Positions 1-8,415 are shown, counted from the first letter of the stretch. The stretch: DNA of 64,000 nucleotides from Micromonospora_H sonneratiae (GCF_042679305.1 NZ_JBHTMP010000034.1:1-64000), one strand, 5' to 3'. The notes: a model not told the origin generated them from the letters alone. Program-made: numbers and translations.

Positions 1-1181
1 GCTGCGGCGGGCACGTGCGGCGGCGACGCGCCGACCTGCGCCGGCGGTGACCAGTCCCCGTCCAGCCGCAGCGGAAGCCGGATGTCCACCACGGTTCCGG
101 CGATGTCCGATGCCCGTTCCACGTGTAGTCGTCCGCCGAGCGCCGCCAAGCGCCGAGCGTCGTCCCGCAGCGCCACGGCCACCCGGGCCGGCTCGACACC
201 GGACCGCCCCGCCCGGATCGCCAGGGCGGCGCTGGTGCGGATCAGCTCGACCCGTACCGGCTGGGCCCCGCCGCCGAGTCCCAGCGCGGCAACGGCTGGC
301 GCGGCGGCCTGGTACAGACCCGACTCGATCTCCCAACTCTCCCGCCGGCCCAGATCGCCGTGGAAGTCCACCGGCACGCCGAGCACCCCGACGAGTTCCT
401 CCAGCGCCGCGCGCACCCCGACGCCGCGCAGCACCTGCGGATACACGCCGCGGACCAGGGCACGGAACTGCTCGATCATCCCGCTCAGTTCCGAACGGAT
501 GGTGGCGGCAATGGCCGCCGCGTCCGGCGAACCGGCGTGTAGCGCCTGCTCCAAAGCACCGGCCTCGGCCAGGATCGCCCGCAACTGCCGGTCCGGTGTG
601 GCCGTCACGGCGGCGGCGAGGCGGTCACGCTCCACGGCCTGCACCGTGGCCAGTTCCAGACGGGCGACGCCGACTCGCCGGACCGCTCGACCGGCCCGTT
701 CCTGCGCGGCGACGGCCTCCCCCCGATTCCGCGCCCGGCGCAGCAGCAGCCCGACACAGAGCGCCGCCATTCCCAGCGTCCGCGCCGGCACCGGCAGCGG
801 GCCGATCCGTTCCCGGTGGGCCAGCACCAGGACGCCGTACCGGGCTCCGCCGTCGGTCGCATCCGTCGTGGCGACCACATCCGGCACGGTCAGCAGCAGA
901 TCAGGGTCACCGACAGGATCGGTCAGGAGCAGGTCCGGTGCCCCGGAACCGGTCCGCCACACGACGGCCGGGGCCCACGATGGACGATCTGGGCCCGCCG
1001 GCAACCAGAGCGCCGCGTACCGCACCCCACAGCCCCTGCCGAGGTCGCCCAGCAACTCCTGTAGCACCGGCCGGTACCCACCCAACGGGTCCTCGGGTCC
1101 GACCGCGCCACCGACGCTGGTATCGGCCATCCGGGCCAGCACCGCGAACGGCCCGACCGGAGCCGGCTCGCCACCGGCCAC
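1..1181 (-). CDS. Sensor histidine kinase-like protein, phospho-acceptor His missing (partial)
   Basis: About 393 residues are visible; the C-terminal end lies outside the window. The order resembles NarL-partner kinases: a poorly conserved N-terminal sensor half, then a dimerisation segment ERDRLAAAVTATPDRQL (around residues 197-213), then an ATPase-like tail with ALGGRLHVERASDIAGTVV. The usual dimerisation pattern is ERxRIxRDLHDGxQxRL, so Thr sits where the phosphorylated His should be. The N-box and first glycine box of the ATPase fold are also poor. It begins at a GTG 4 bases after the response regulator stop, so the two are probably co-transcribed. I infer a pseudokinase that senses or binds rather than phosphorylates. 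The fold is fairly sure; the role is not. Confidence -1.
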   Translation of the reverse strand, partial: MAGGEPAPVGPFAVLARMADTSVGGAVGPEDPLGGYRPVLQELLGDLGRGCGVRYAALWLPAGPDRPSWAPAVVWRTGSGAPDLLLTDPVGDPDLLLTVPDVVATTDATDGGARYGVLVLAHRERIGPLPVPARTLGMAALCVGLLLRRARNRGEAVAAQERAGRAVRRVGVARLELATVQAVERDRLAAAVTATPDRQLRAILAEAGALEQALHAGSPDAAAIAATIRSELSGMIEQFRALVRGVYPQVLRGVGVRAALEELVGVLGVPVDFHGDLGRRESWEIESGLYQAAAPAVAALGLGGGAQPVRVELIRTSAALAIRAGRSGVEPARVAVALRDDARRLAALGGRLHVERASDIAGTVVDIRLPLRLDGDWSPPAQVGASPPHVPAA

Positions 1182-1185
1182 GTCG

Positions 1186-1851
1186 TCAGCCCGCCGTCCG
1201 GCTCGACCGCAGGTAGGTCAGCACCGCCAGCACCCGCCGGTGGTGCGCGGCGGGCTCGGTGGAGAGGCCCAGCTTGGTGAAGATGCTCGCAATATGCTTT
1301 TCGACCGACTTGACGGACAGGTACAGCTCTGCGGCGATCCCGCCGTTCGAGCGGCCCTCGGCCATGAGGCGCAGCACGCCTCGCTCCCGGTCGGTGAGGT
1401 CCGCCAGCGGACCCTGGCCGCGGGCGCTCGACCGGTCCACCAGGTTTGCCGCCAGGCTCGGTTCGATCACCAGTTCCCCCGCGGCGATGCGGACCAGCGT
1501 ATCGGCCAGCACGGCGACCCCGGCGACCTGGTCCTTGAGGCGGTACCCGATCCGCTTCGTCCCGATCTCCAGCAACCGGTACAGATAGTGGGCCTCGGCA
1601 TGCTGCGAGAGCAACAGCAACCCCATGTCGGGGTATCGCGCCCGGACACGCTGGGCGGTGATCAGCCCACCATCCAACCCGGGCGGCATCCGGATGTCCA
1701 TGATGGCCACCTCGGCCGGCACGCGTTCCAGCAGGTCGAGTAGCTTGTCGCCGTCCTCCACGCAGCCCACCACCCGCTGGCCTGCGGCGCCCAGCAGCAG
1801 TTGCAGCCCTTCCCGGAACAGCGCGCCGTCATCGGCCACCACAACATCCAT
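1186..1851 (-). CDS. NarL/LuxR-family response regulator
   Basis: A 221-residue DNA-binding response regulator. The receiver domain (1-120) keeps the acidic pair D7-D8, phospho-acceptor D52 in IMDIRMPPGLDGG and a Lys in YRLKDQ. The C-terminal LuxR-type HTH (about 155-205) has LTDRERGVLRLMAEGRSN and SVKSVEKHIASIF. The start is the ATG at 1851, chosen because GGGAGA lies 5 bases upstream; an ORF extension to 1875 lacks this. Its kinase-like neighbour follows directly, and an Hsp70-like gene diverges from it across 140 bases. A decayed copy of the same regulator lies next to another Hsp70 gene at 53.1-53.5 kb, so regulator and Hsp70 appear to be a unit. It probably controls the island genes. Confidence -1.
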   Translation of the reverse strand: MDVVVADDGALFREGLQLLLGAAGQRVVGCVEDGDKLLDLLERVPAEVAIMDIRMPPGLDGGLITAQRVRARYPDMGLLLLSQHAEAHYLYRLLEIGTKRIGYRLKDQVAGVAVLADTLVRIAAGELVIEPSLAANLVDRSSARGQGPLADLTDRERGVLRLMAEGRSNGGIAAELYLSVKSVEKHIASIFTKLGLSTEPAAHHRRVLAVLTYLRSSRTAG

Positions 1852-1930
1852 GGCTGTCTCCCGATGCCACTGCATGCGATCTCATGAACCGTCGGAACGC
1901 GTATCGTGCTGGTGCCGCCCGGACGATCAT

Positions 1931-1952
1931 GATTATCGGACCGAGGATAATC
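1931..1952. promoter_or_regulatory. Inverted repeat in the regulator/Hsp70 divergent promoter
   Basis: GATTATC, an 8-base spacer and GATAATC form a perfect inverted repeat, in an AT-rich patch between the response regulator and the Hsp70-like gene. It lies about 40 bases before the Hsp70 start. It could be the binding site of the adjacent response regulator. This is inferred from position and symmetry only. Confidence -1.
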
Positions 1953-1991
1953 GCTTGCAAGCAACCGGCTGTCCGGGCAAGGGGGTCGTGA

Positions 1992-3464
1992 GTGTACAGC
2001 GTCGGCATAGACCTGGGCACGAGCTTCGCCGCAGCGGCGGTCGGGCAGGCCGGGACCCTGGAAATGGTCCGCCTCAGCGGCCAGGCGACGGTGACCCCCT
2101 CGGTGGCGTACCTCGACGACAAGGCCGGGCTGCTGACCGGCGAAGCGGCCGACCGCCTCGGCCTGGCTGACCCGGCCCGGGTGGCGCGCGAGTTCAAGCG
2201 CCGCCTCGGCGACCCCACCCCGATGATCCTCGGCGGATCGCCGTACTCCCCCGCCGCTCTGATGGCCGCCCAGCTCCGGTCCATCCTCGACACGGTGATC
2301 GAGGACCGGGACGCCCCACCCGACCACGTCGTGCTGACCCACCCGGCCGTGTGGGGGGCGTACCGGCAGGAGCATTTCGCCGCTATCTCCCACCTGGCTG
2401 GCCTGCCACAACCAGGGTCGGACACCGCCGGCCCGACCGTGGTGACCACGACGGAGCCGGTGGCCGCAGCCACCTACTACTGCTCCACCCACCCGCTGCC
2501 GCCGGCCGGCCTGCTCGCCGTATACGACCTGGGCGGGGGGACCTTCGACAGCGCAGTGGTTCGCAACGGCCGGGACGGGCTGGAGATCGTCGGTAACCCG
2601 GAGGGCATCGAGTGGCTCGGCGGCACCGACTTCGACCAGGCCATCCTGGACCAGGTCGATCGCCAACTGGGCGGGGCGGTCACGAAGCTGGACCCGACCG
2701 ACCCGGGCACCGCGCCACTGCTGGCCGCCCTGCACCGCGAGTGCACCCTGGCCAAGGAGGCGCTGTCCACCCGGCCACAGGCGGACGTCACGGTCTGGCT
2801 GCCGGCCGGCGTCCGGCACGTGACCGTCGGCCGGGACACGTTCGAGCAGATGATCACGCCGGCTCTGGACACGACCGTCGAGGCGTTCCGGCGGACCCTG
2901 GTCCTCTCCGGCATCACCCCGCAGGACCTCACCGCCGTCCTGCTGGTCGGCGGCTCTTCGCAGATCCCGTGGGTGACCCGGTTGCTGCGGAACACGCTGC
3001 GGCGGCCGATCCTCATCAACACCCACCCGAAGCACGCGGTCGCACTGGGCGCCGCCATGCTCGGTGCCGACGCCATCGCCCGCCGGAGCACCCGTCGGCC
3101 CGGTCGGCGCACCGCCACCTCCACCGCGACGGCGACTACGCCCGCCGCGACGGCCACGCCCACACGCGGTCGGCCACCGTCCATGCCGCCGACACGTCGG
3201 AACACCGGAGGTGGACACGGCGGTCGAACACAGCCGCCGGGTGGCCCGTGGCGATCACGGCGCTTGCTGGTATCCGTGATCATCGTGGCCGTCACGCTCC
3301 TGCTGGTGCTGCTGTTTCTCGTCGCGCCGAAGCTGCTCGGGGCTATTGGTGCGGCTCGGCCGGGGGGCCTGACGACCAGCGGGAAGGCTGCAATCAGCTC
3401 CGCCGTCACCACCTCTCCGTCCCAGGCTCGCGCCCCCGACGTCAGCAGGATCACGATGGGCTGA
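1992..3464 (+). CDS. Membrane-anchored Hsp70-like ATPase (copy 1, short ectodomain)
   Basis: 490 residues. The first ~360 form an Hsp70/actin-type ATPase: phosphate-1 loop GIDLGTSFAAAAV, phosphate-2 loop LAVYDLGGGTFDSAVV, and adenosine-side motifs VLLVGGSSQIP and HPKHAVALGAA. The normal Hsp70 substrate-binding domain and lid are absent. Instead come a Thr/Pro/Arg-rich linker (~362-422), one membrane helix (~424-446) and a short outer tail of about 45 residues. The start is a GTG with AAGGGGG six bases upstream. It diverges from the response regulator. Two relatives in the window (6376-8415 and 53617-56094) carry glycan-binding domains where this one has a short tail. A chaperone role is unlikely; ATP-dependent signalling or scaffolding at the membrane is inferred. 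Confidence -1.
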   Translation: MYSVGIDLGTSFAAAAVGQAGTLEMVRLSGQATVTPSVAYLDDKAGLLTGEAADRLGLADPARVAREFKRRLGDPTPMILGGSPYSPAALMAAQLRSILDTVIEDRDAPPDHVVLTHPAVWGAYRQEHFAAISHLAGLPQPGSDTAGPTVVTTTEPVAAATYYCSTHPLPPAGLLAVYDLGGGTFDSAVVRNGRDGLEIVGNPEGIEWLGGTDFDQAILDQVDRQLGGAVTKLDPTDPGTAPLLAALHRECTLAKEALSTRPQADVTVWLPAGVRHVTVGRDTFEQMITPALDTTVEAFRRTLVLSGITPQDLTAVLLVGGSSQIPWVTRLLRNTLRRPILINTHPKHAVALGAAMLGADAIARRSTRRPGRRTATSTATATTPAATATPTRGRPPSMPPTRRNTGGGHGGRTQPPGGPWRSRRLLVSVIIVAVTLLLVLLFLVAPKLLGAIGAARPGGLTTSGKAAISSAVTTSPSQARAPDVSRITMG

Positions 3465-3484
3465 CCGGCCAGGACCAGCTCGTG

Positions 3485-3524
3485 CCGGCCCGACCTCCGC
3501 GCCGCGGCGCGGAGGTCGGGCCGG
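3485..3524. terminator. Strong bidirectional terminator hairpin
   Basis: A perfect inverted repeat with 19-bp arms and a 2-base loop (GC) lies between the convergent Hsp70-like and lytic transglycosylase genes. There is no T-run, as is common in actinomycetes. The GC content and perfection make a terminator the best reading. Confidence -1.
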
Positions 3525-3592
3525 ACACGCCACTGCTGCCGGACACGCCACTGCTGCCGGACACGCCACTGCTGCCGGACACGTCACTGCTG
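3521..3592. repeat. Four tandem 18-bp repeats
   Basis: The unit CCGGACACGCCACTGCTG occurs four times head to tail; the last copy has one change (T for C). It starts within the right arm of the hairpin at 3485-3524 and overlaps the last codons of the transglycosylase gene on the other strand. It may be slippage-prone; no protein is encoded by it with any support. Confidence -1.
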
Positions 3593-4741
3593 CCGGACGC
3601 GGAACAACTGGTTCGTCTGCTTCAGGCAGGTGAACAGCACGACCGACGTAGTCTTCCTGGTCGAGTCGTAATGGATGTTCACGCACTTGTCAGCATAAGA
3701 GCTGTAGATGTGGCCATCGCTGTTCAACTTGAACTGCTGGGCCGGGTTGCCGCTGCACACCGCCACCTGCACGGGCGTCCAGTTGGCGGTCGAGGCGTTT
3801 GCGGCGTCCATGCACAGGCCGACCGAACGGATGGTCCCGTCGGACATCGCCCGCCAACGCTGCGGAGCCGAAGCGTCGCAGCGAGCCATGATCAGATGAG
3901 TACCATCCAACGCACGGTTGGCGCTCAGGCAAGCATGGAACTCGTCGTTGTACAGCCCCCCGCCGCTGCCCAGCCCCGGCGTGGTGCGCTTGGTCGGGCT
4001 GGGCGACGCCTTCGCCGGCGTCACGGACCTGGTCGGTGAAGTGCGGGCGGGCGTGCTCGGCTTGGCCGTGGGGGCGGGTGCTGCGGAAGGGGTGGGCAGC
4101 GCGCGGGTCGGAGTTGGGGACGGCTGGGTGGTGGCGGGCAGCACGAGGGTCAGCGACGGGGACGGCTGGGGCAGACCACTGCCATCCGGCGAGAGGGCGT
4201 ACCAGGATGCATGCCGGATCACCCGCTCCACATAGTCGCGGGCAGCCTCGGGGATCCCCCTGTCCCGGTTGACGGCCGGTAGTCCGGAGTGGAACGCCGC
4301 CAGCGACAGCTGCCACGGATCACCGGGGACCTTCAACACCCGGAGCTGGCCGACCAGGTCACACATCAGGTGGGCCAGCGCCAGGATGTTCGCCGCCCGG
4401 TCCGTACGCGTGGCCGTCTGCGACGGTTTCCAGGCATCCCACTCCGCGTCCGTCAGGCGGGCCAGACCCTGCCCGCCGCCCCGGCCGACGCCATCCTGGT
4501 CGAACCCCGACTCGGCCATGATCTGCCCGGACAGCTTCGCCATCCCGAGCGCCGGACACGACCCGCCAGCGGTGGCCAGCACCACCTGGTCGGCGACCGC
4601 CACCGGTACGCCGGGCAGCGGCTTGCTGTCGGCCCGACCCACACTCGTCCCGACAAGCACGAACCCGGACGTCAGCAGCCCGACGACCAGCGCCACGGCC
4701 AGTGCGTTACGAACGACCCATCGCCTTCCCGCAATTTTCAT
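3584..4741 (-). CDS. Secreted lytic transglycosylase-like protein with ricin-type lectin domain
   Basis: 385 residues. An N-terminal signal/membrane segment (about 10-33) is followed by a transglycosylase SLT-like domain: SCPALGMAKLSGQIMAESGF, with the likely catalytic Glu at about 77, and GGGQGLARLTDAEWDAW. A Pro/Thr/Ser linker (~205-250) leads to a ricin-B-type lectin domain with repeated Q-W/F motifs (APQRW, PAQQF, NQLF). It should cleave or bind peptidoglycan outside the membrane and attach to glycan. The ATG at 4741 overlaps the stop of the mycosin-like gene as ATGA, with AGGAGA upstream, so the two are translationally coupled. An ORF extension upstream is in the wrong frame context and was not used. 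Confidence -1.
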   Translation of the reverse strand: MKIAGRRWVVRNALAVALVVGLLTSGFVLVGTSVGRADSKPLPGVPVAVADQVVLATAGGSCPALGMAKLSGQIMAESGFDQDGVGRGGGQGLARLTDAEWDAWKPSQTATRTDRAANILALAHLMCDLVGQLRVLKVPGDPWQLSLAAFHSGLPAVNRDRGIPEAARDYVERVIRHASWYALSPDGSGLPQPSPSLTLVLPATTQPSPTPTRALPTPSAAPAPTAKPSTPARTSPTRSVTPAKASPSPTKRTTPGLGSGGGLYNDEFHACLSANRALDGTHLIMARCDASAPQRWRAMSDGTIRSVGLCMDAANASTANWTPVQVAVCSGNPAQQFKLNSDGHIYSSYADKCVNIHYDSTRKTTSVVLFTCLKQTNQLFRVRQQ

Positions 4742-6243
4742 GGTCGGTCTCCTAGCGGCTGGGGCTCGTCGGTCATGGGGGCGGCCCCGTCCGGTGTGGT
4801 CCGTCTCCGGCGGTGGCGAACCACGCGGAGCAGCCGCGGGGTGACCATGGCCACCACGGCCACAGCGAACGAGAGGAACAGGACCAGCAGGGCGATCCAG
4901 GTGACGGACACGCCCTGTCCGGTCTCCGGTACGTTTTCCTGTTGCTCGGCGGGGATGTTGCGGGTGACCGCGTTGTACGGGTCGAGGATTCCCCAACCTG
5001 TCGTCGGGTCCGGCAACGTGGTGCTGGCCGGCTGTGCGGTCAGCTTCACCCGGTGCACCACCCCGGCGGCGGCCAGGTGCGGGTACCGGGAGCGGACCAG
5101 GGCCACCTCACCAGCCACCAGCGCCACGGCGTACTGGATGCCCGTGCCGGAGAACGCGGCGCCGTTGATCCCCACGCTCAGTACCCGCACCGCCGGGGCC
5201 AGCACGTCGACGCCGCCGCGCAGGTACCCGCCGGTCAGCTTCCCGTCCTCGCCGATCCCGCCGACCCGCAGCACCTGCGGCGCGACCGGCCCAGACGAAG
5301 TCGCCGCCCCGGTGGCCGGGGCGGTGCCGGAGGTGGTCGCCGGGACGACCACGACCACGTCGCGTGCTGTTGCTTCCCCGATGGCCGAGACGACCTCGGG
5401 CGCGTTCACGTCCACGTAGGATCCGAATGCGATGACCCGGGCGCCGCCGGAGACCGCGAGCCGGATCGCGGCGGCCTGGTTGTTCGGTTGGGAGGCACCG
5501 TCGCCGGCCACCACCCGGATCGGCATGACGGTCGCATCCGGCGCCATGCCGGCAACCGATGCATCGCGCTCGGACCGGCCCACGATGAGGCCGGCCATGG
5601 CGGTGCCACTGCCATTGCAGTCGACGTCGCCCCGCCCGGTACCCGTGGTCGTGTCGGCACCCACGGTCAGGTGGCCCCGCAACGCGGACAGCCTGGCGTC
5701 GGCCCCGGTGTCCACGACAGCGACCAGCACCCCGGCACCCTTCGCGTACGGCCACGCCCGGTCGGCCTGCAACCGCAGTTGTGCCCACGGCTGTGGGTCA
5801 CCGTCAGCTGCCTGACTGACCGTACAACGCGGAACCGCAGCTGGCGGGCGGCTCGGGTCCGGTACGGCGGAGGCGCTCACGGACGGCGAGGAACCGGCGG
5901 TAGCGGGCAGTTCGCCGTACACGACACCCGGGCCGACCGCATCCCAGGGCAGTACGAGCACCCACCCGACCCGCGGCGCGCCTCCGGCGGCCAACGCACC
6001 GCCGCCAGGCTGCTGCCGGCCGACGTTCAGCTTGTAGATGTCGGCGGCCCGTTTCCGGTCACCCAGTACCCGCTCGGCGATCTCCTCCAGGGTCTCCGGC
6101 TGCCCCTGGGCATTCGCCGCGACGATGCTGTACTTGACGTTGTCCAGGTTCGCTTGGGCGGGCGGTACGGCGAATCCGAACACGATCGCCAACGCCAGCA
6201 CCGCCGGCAGCACCCTCCGGGCGAGCAGCACCCTTGCCTCCAT
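4738..6243 (-). CDS. LysM-like/mycosin-like subtilisin with catalytic residues lost (pseudoprotease)
   Basis: 501 residues. It has a signal peptide (1-31), a LysM-like stretch (about 38-112, ETLEEIAERVLGD...IYKLN), a subtilisin-like fold (about 140-425), a membrane helix (~448-468) and a basic tail, the layout of type VII secretion mycosins. Asp178 of VAVVDTGAD is present. The His position reads NGSGTAMAG (Ser212) and the Ser position reads SGTGIQYA (Gly368); the oxyanion Asn region reads VVVPATTSG. Thus two triad residues are replaced. Cys140 and Cys209 may form the mycosin-type disulfide. It is coupled to the downstream transglycosylase gene. I infer a binding or scaffold protein. The ATG at 6243 is chosen because the signal peptide follows at once; a GTG at 6303 is possible. 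Confidence -1.
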   Translation of the reverse strand: MEARVLLARRVLPAVLALAIVFGFAVPPAQANLDNVKYSIVAANAQGQPETLEEIAERVLGDRKRAADIYKLNVGRQQPGGGALAAGGAPRVGWVLVLPWDAVGPGVVYGELPATAGSSPSVSASAVPDPSRPPAAVPRCTVSQAADGDPQPWAQLRLQADRAWPYAKGAGVLVAVVDTGADARLSALRGHLTVGADTTTGTGRGDVDCNGSGTAMAGLIVGRSERDASVAGMAPDATVMPIRVVAGDGASQPNNQAAAIRLAVSGGARVIAFGSYVDVNAPEVVSAIGEATARDVVVVVPATTSGTAPATGAATSSGPVAPQVLRVGGIGEDGKLTGGYLRGGVDVLAPAVRVLSVGINGAAFSGTGIQYAVALVAGEVALVRSRYPHLAAAGVVHRVKLTAQPASTTLPDPTTGWGILDPYNAVTRNIPAEQQENVPETGQGVSVTWIALLVLFLSFAVAVVAMVTPRLLRVVRHRRRRTTPDGAAPMTDEPQPLGDRP

Positions 6244-6375
6244 CGAGTTTCGGCCGCCACGGCCATCACGGTCGCCAGCGCGCACGCTCAGTACCGGTAT
6301 CACGGGTCACGGCATGGGCGGGTTCAGCGGCACGGACGGTGGACGCGGCGTATCTGGCCGGTTTCGCCTGGGCGA

Positions 6376-8415
6376 TCAGCTCAGGCTGTCGCATGACAGT
6401 GCACCCGGGGCGTCGGCGGCACCCACGACCCAGCGGATGTTGGAGAAGGAAACGTCAAGCGCACCACCCGCGCCGACCAGGAACACCGTGTCCACCCGGC
6501 GCAGGTCCAGGCCGCGTTCGACGAAACACCGCAGCGGGATGCGTAGCGTCGTCTGCGCGTCCGTCGACAGCGAGCGCAGCACGGCACCCAGGGCCAACTC
6601 TCCCGCGCACGGGTACTGGCAGTGCATGGCGATGGTGGCCGATCCGGTCGGCGCGGCACGCACCGCCACATCGAACACCAGCGCCGTCGAGGCGTCGGCA
6701 TACGCGCGCATGTCCCGGCCCACGGAGGACTGGATGTAGAACTGGGCGGGAGCGGTGCCGCTCCAGCGCACCCGAAGGTGGGTACCGCCCTGCTCGGCGG
6801 CAGCCGTGACGGTCCTACTCGACGCGCTCAGGTCGGGACCGAGCATGGTGGGCGCCCAGCCGTCGCTCTGCGAGCTGACGTACGCCTGATACGGCGCACC
6901 CACCGTGCCGTCGAAGACCACCATGTTCTTCAGTCCCGGCACTTTCCCGGGGCCACCGGTCGGTACGCCGCTCTCGGACGGCACTGTTCCCGCTCCGGGA
7001 AGCACGGAGCCGGCGGTTTGCGTCGGGGTGCCCTCGGCCGTGGCACCCGCCGGCCCGCGTTGCGGCAGTAGGGTCACGGCCCAGACCGCGACCGAGGCGA
7101 GCACCATGCACGCGACGGTGAGCCGCAGCCAACGGGGTGTGCCGCGCAGCCTGTCACCGACCCGACGTAGCCCGTGAAGGGCCCGTGCGGTGGGCTGCGA
7201 CCGGGCGGCCTGCTGCGGTGCCGGGTCGGCGAGCGGTTCGGGTGGTATCACCGGGGATTCCGACACACTGGCTTCCTGGGCAGCGGCGACGTCGGTGCCC
7301 ACCCCGGTGGCTGTCGACGCGGCCGATGTGCTGCGCCGCTTCGTGGATTCCTTCGGCACTGCCCGTCGGGCTGCGGTCGCTGCGCCCAGCGCCACGATGT
7401 GCTTGGGGTGCAGGCTGACCCGTACCGGACGACCGAGGGCATCGGAGACCATCTGCGGAATCAGCGGAATCCGCGACGAGCCGCCGGCCAGCAGCACCGC
7501 GGACAAGTCGGCCGACTGCAGGCCGGCCGAGGCCGCCGTGCGGCGCAGCGCCTCGATGGTCAGCGCCACGGAGGGGCGGATCATGTCGTTGAACTCCGCC
7601 CGGGTGACCCGCACCTCCCGCCGCCCGTCGGGTAGCGAAATCCGCAGCCACACCTCCGGTTCGACGGACAGGTCCTCTTTCGCCCGTACGCACGCCATAC
7701 GGATACCAGCCAGCAACGCCGCGTGCTCGGAATCGTCGGGGTCCAGCGCGCTGACCGCGCCGTCCAGTTGGGTGTCCGCATAGGCCAGCAGTGCATCATC
7801 GAAATCGATGCCGCCGAGCTGTTCCACGCCTTCGGGGGTGCCGAGGATCTCCATGCCTCCCCGGCTCACCCGCAGAATCGTCGCGTCGAAGGTGCCGCCG
7901 CCCAGGTCGTACACGGCGACGGTCTCGCCGGTGCCCAGGCGGCGCTCAGCGGAGTAGTGCATGGCGGCGGCCTCGGGCTCGGTCACCACATGCACCCCGG
8001 TCAACCCGGCCAACCGGGGTACCTCGCCGAACAGCTCCCGCCGATACGGCCCCCACACCGCCGGACAGGTCAACACCACCGAATCTGGCGGCGCGGCCTT
8101 GTCCCGGGTCGCGGTGGCCACGACGTCCCGAAGCTGCGCGGCCAGCAGCGCCGCCGGCGGGTACGGCGCACCGCCGATCACCAACGGGGTCGGGTCTCCG
8201 AGCCGGCGCTTGTGCCAGTAGCAGAGCCGCAGCGGATCGCGCGCTCCGGCCACCTCTGCCGCCAGGCCCGAGGTGACCGTCCCGTCAACGGCCACGTGTA
8301 CCACCGACGGCACCACGAAGTTCGGGCCGAGCGCCACCATCGCGGTCTCCTCCGGCCCAGAGACCGCCGCGGCAGTGAACGTCGTGCCCAAATCGACGCC
8401 GAGTCCGTACGACAC
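6376..8415 (-). CDS. Membrane-anchored Hsp70-like ATPase with ExoP-C-like carbohydrate-binding ectodomain (copy 2)
   Basis: 679 residues. An Hsp70 ATPase (1-~365) shows GVDLGTTFTAAAV, VAVYDLGGGTFDATIL, VLLAGGSSRIP and HPKHIVALGAA. No substrate-binding domain follows. A variable linker leads to one membrane helix (~427-449) and a Gly/Pro/Thr linker. The outer domain (~540-665) has RVRWSGTAPAQFYIQ, MHCQYPCAGEL and LRCFVERGLDL, the pattern of the galactose-binding ExoP C-terminal fold found in glucosidases. The GTG at 8415 has GAGGAG five bases upstream. It lies upstream of the mycosin-like and transglycosylase genes on the same strand (132 bases before the former). It is inferred to link ATP binding inside to glycan recognition outside. 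Confidence -1.
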   Translation of the reverse strand: MSYGLGVDLGTTFTAAAVSGPEETAMVALGPNFVVPSVVHVAVDGTVTSGLAAEVAGARDPLRLCYWHKRRLGDPTPLVIGGAPYPPAALLAAQLRDVVATATRDKAAPPDSVVLTCPAVWGPYRRELFGEVPRLAGLTGVHVVTEPEAAAMHYSAERRLGTGETVAVYDLGGGTFDATILRVSRGGMEILGTPEGVEQLGGIDFDDALLAYADTQLDGAVSALDPDDSEHAALLAGIRMACVRAKEDLSVEPEVWLRISLPDGRREVRVTRAEFNDMIRPSVALTIEALRRTAASAGLQSADLSAVLLAGGSSRIPLIPQMVSDALGRPVRVSLHPKHIVALGAATAARRAVPKESTKRRSTSAASTATGVGTDVAAAQEASVSESPVIPPEPLADPAPQQAARSQPTARALHGLRRVGDRLRGTPRWLRLTVACMVLASVAVWAVTLLPQRGPAGATAEGTPTQTAGSVLPGAGTVPSESGVPTGGPGKVPGLKNMVVFDGTVGAPYQAYVSSQSDGWAPTMLGPDLSASSRTVTAAAEQGGTHLRVRWSGTAPAQFYIQSSVGRDMRAYADASTALVFDVAVRAAPTGSATIAMHCQYPCAGELALGAVLRSLSTDAQTTLRIPLRCFVERGLDLRRVDTVFLVGAGGALDVSFSNIRWVVGAADAPGALSCDSLS

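Noticed and set aside
47..1743. Long plus-strand open frames over the first 1.7 kb
   Set aside because: They are antisense to the kinase-like and response regulator genes, are Arg/Pro/Ala-rich, and are typical shadow frames of high-GC coding DNA.
3521..3592. CRISPR-like array
   Set aside because: The 18-bp units are directly adjacent with no spacers, so it is a simple tandem repeat.
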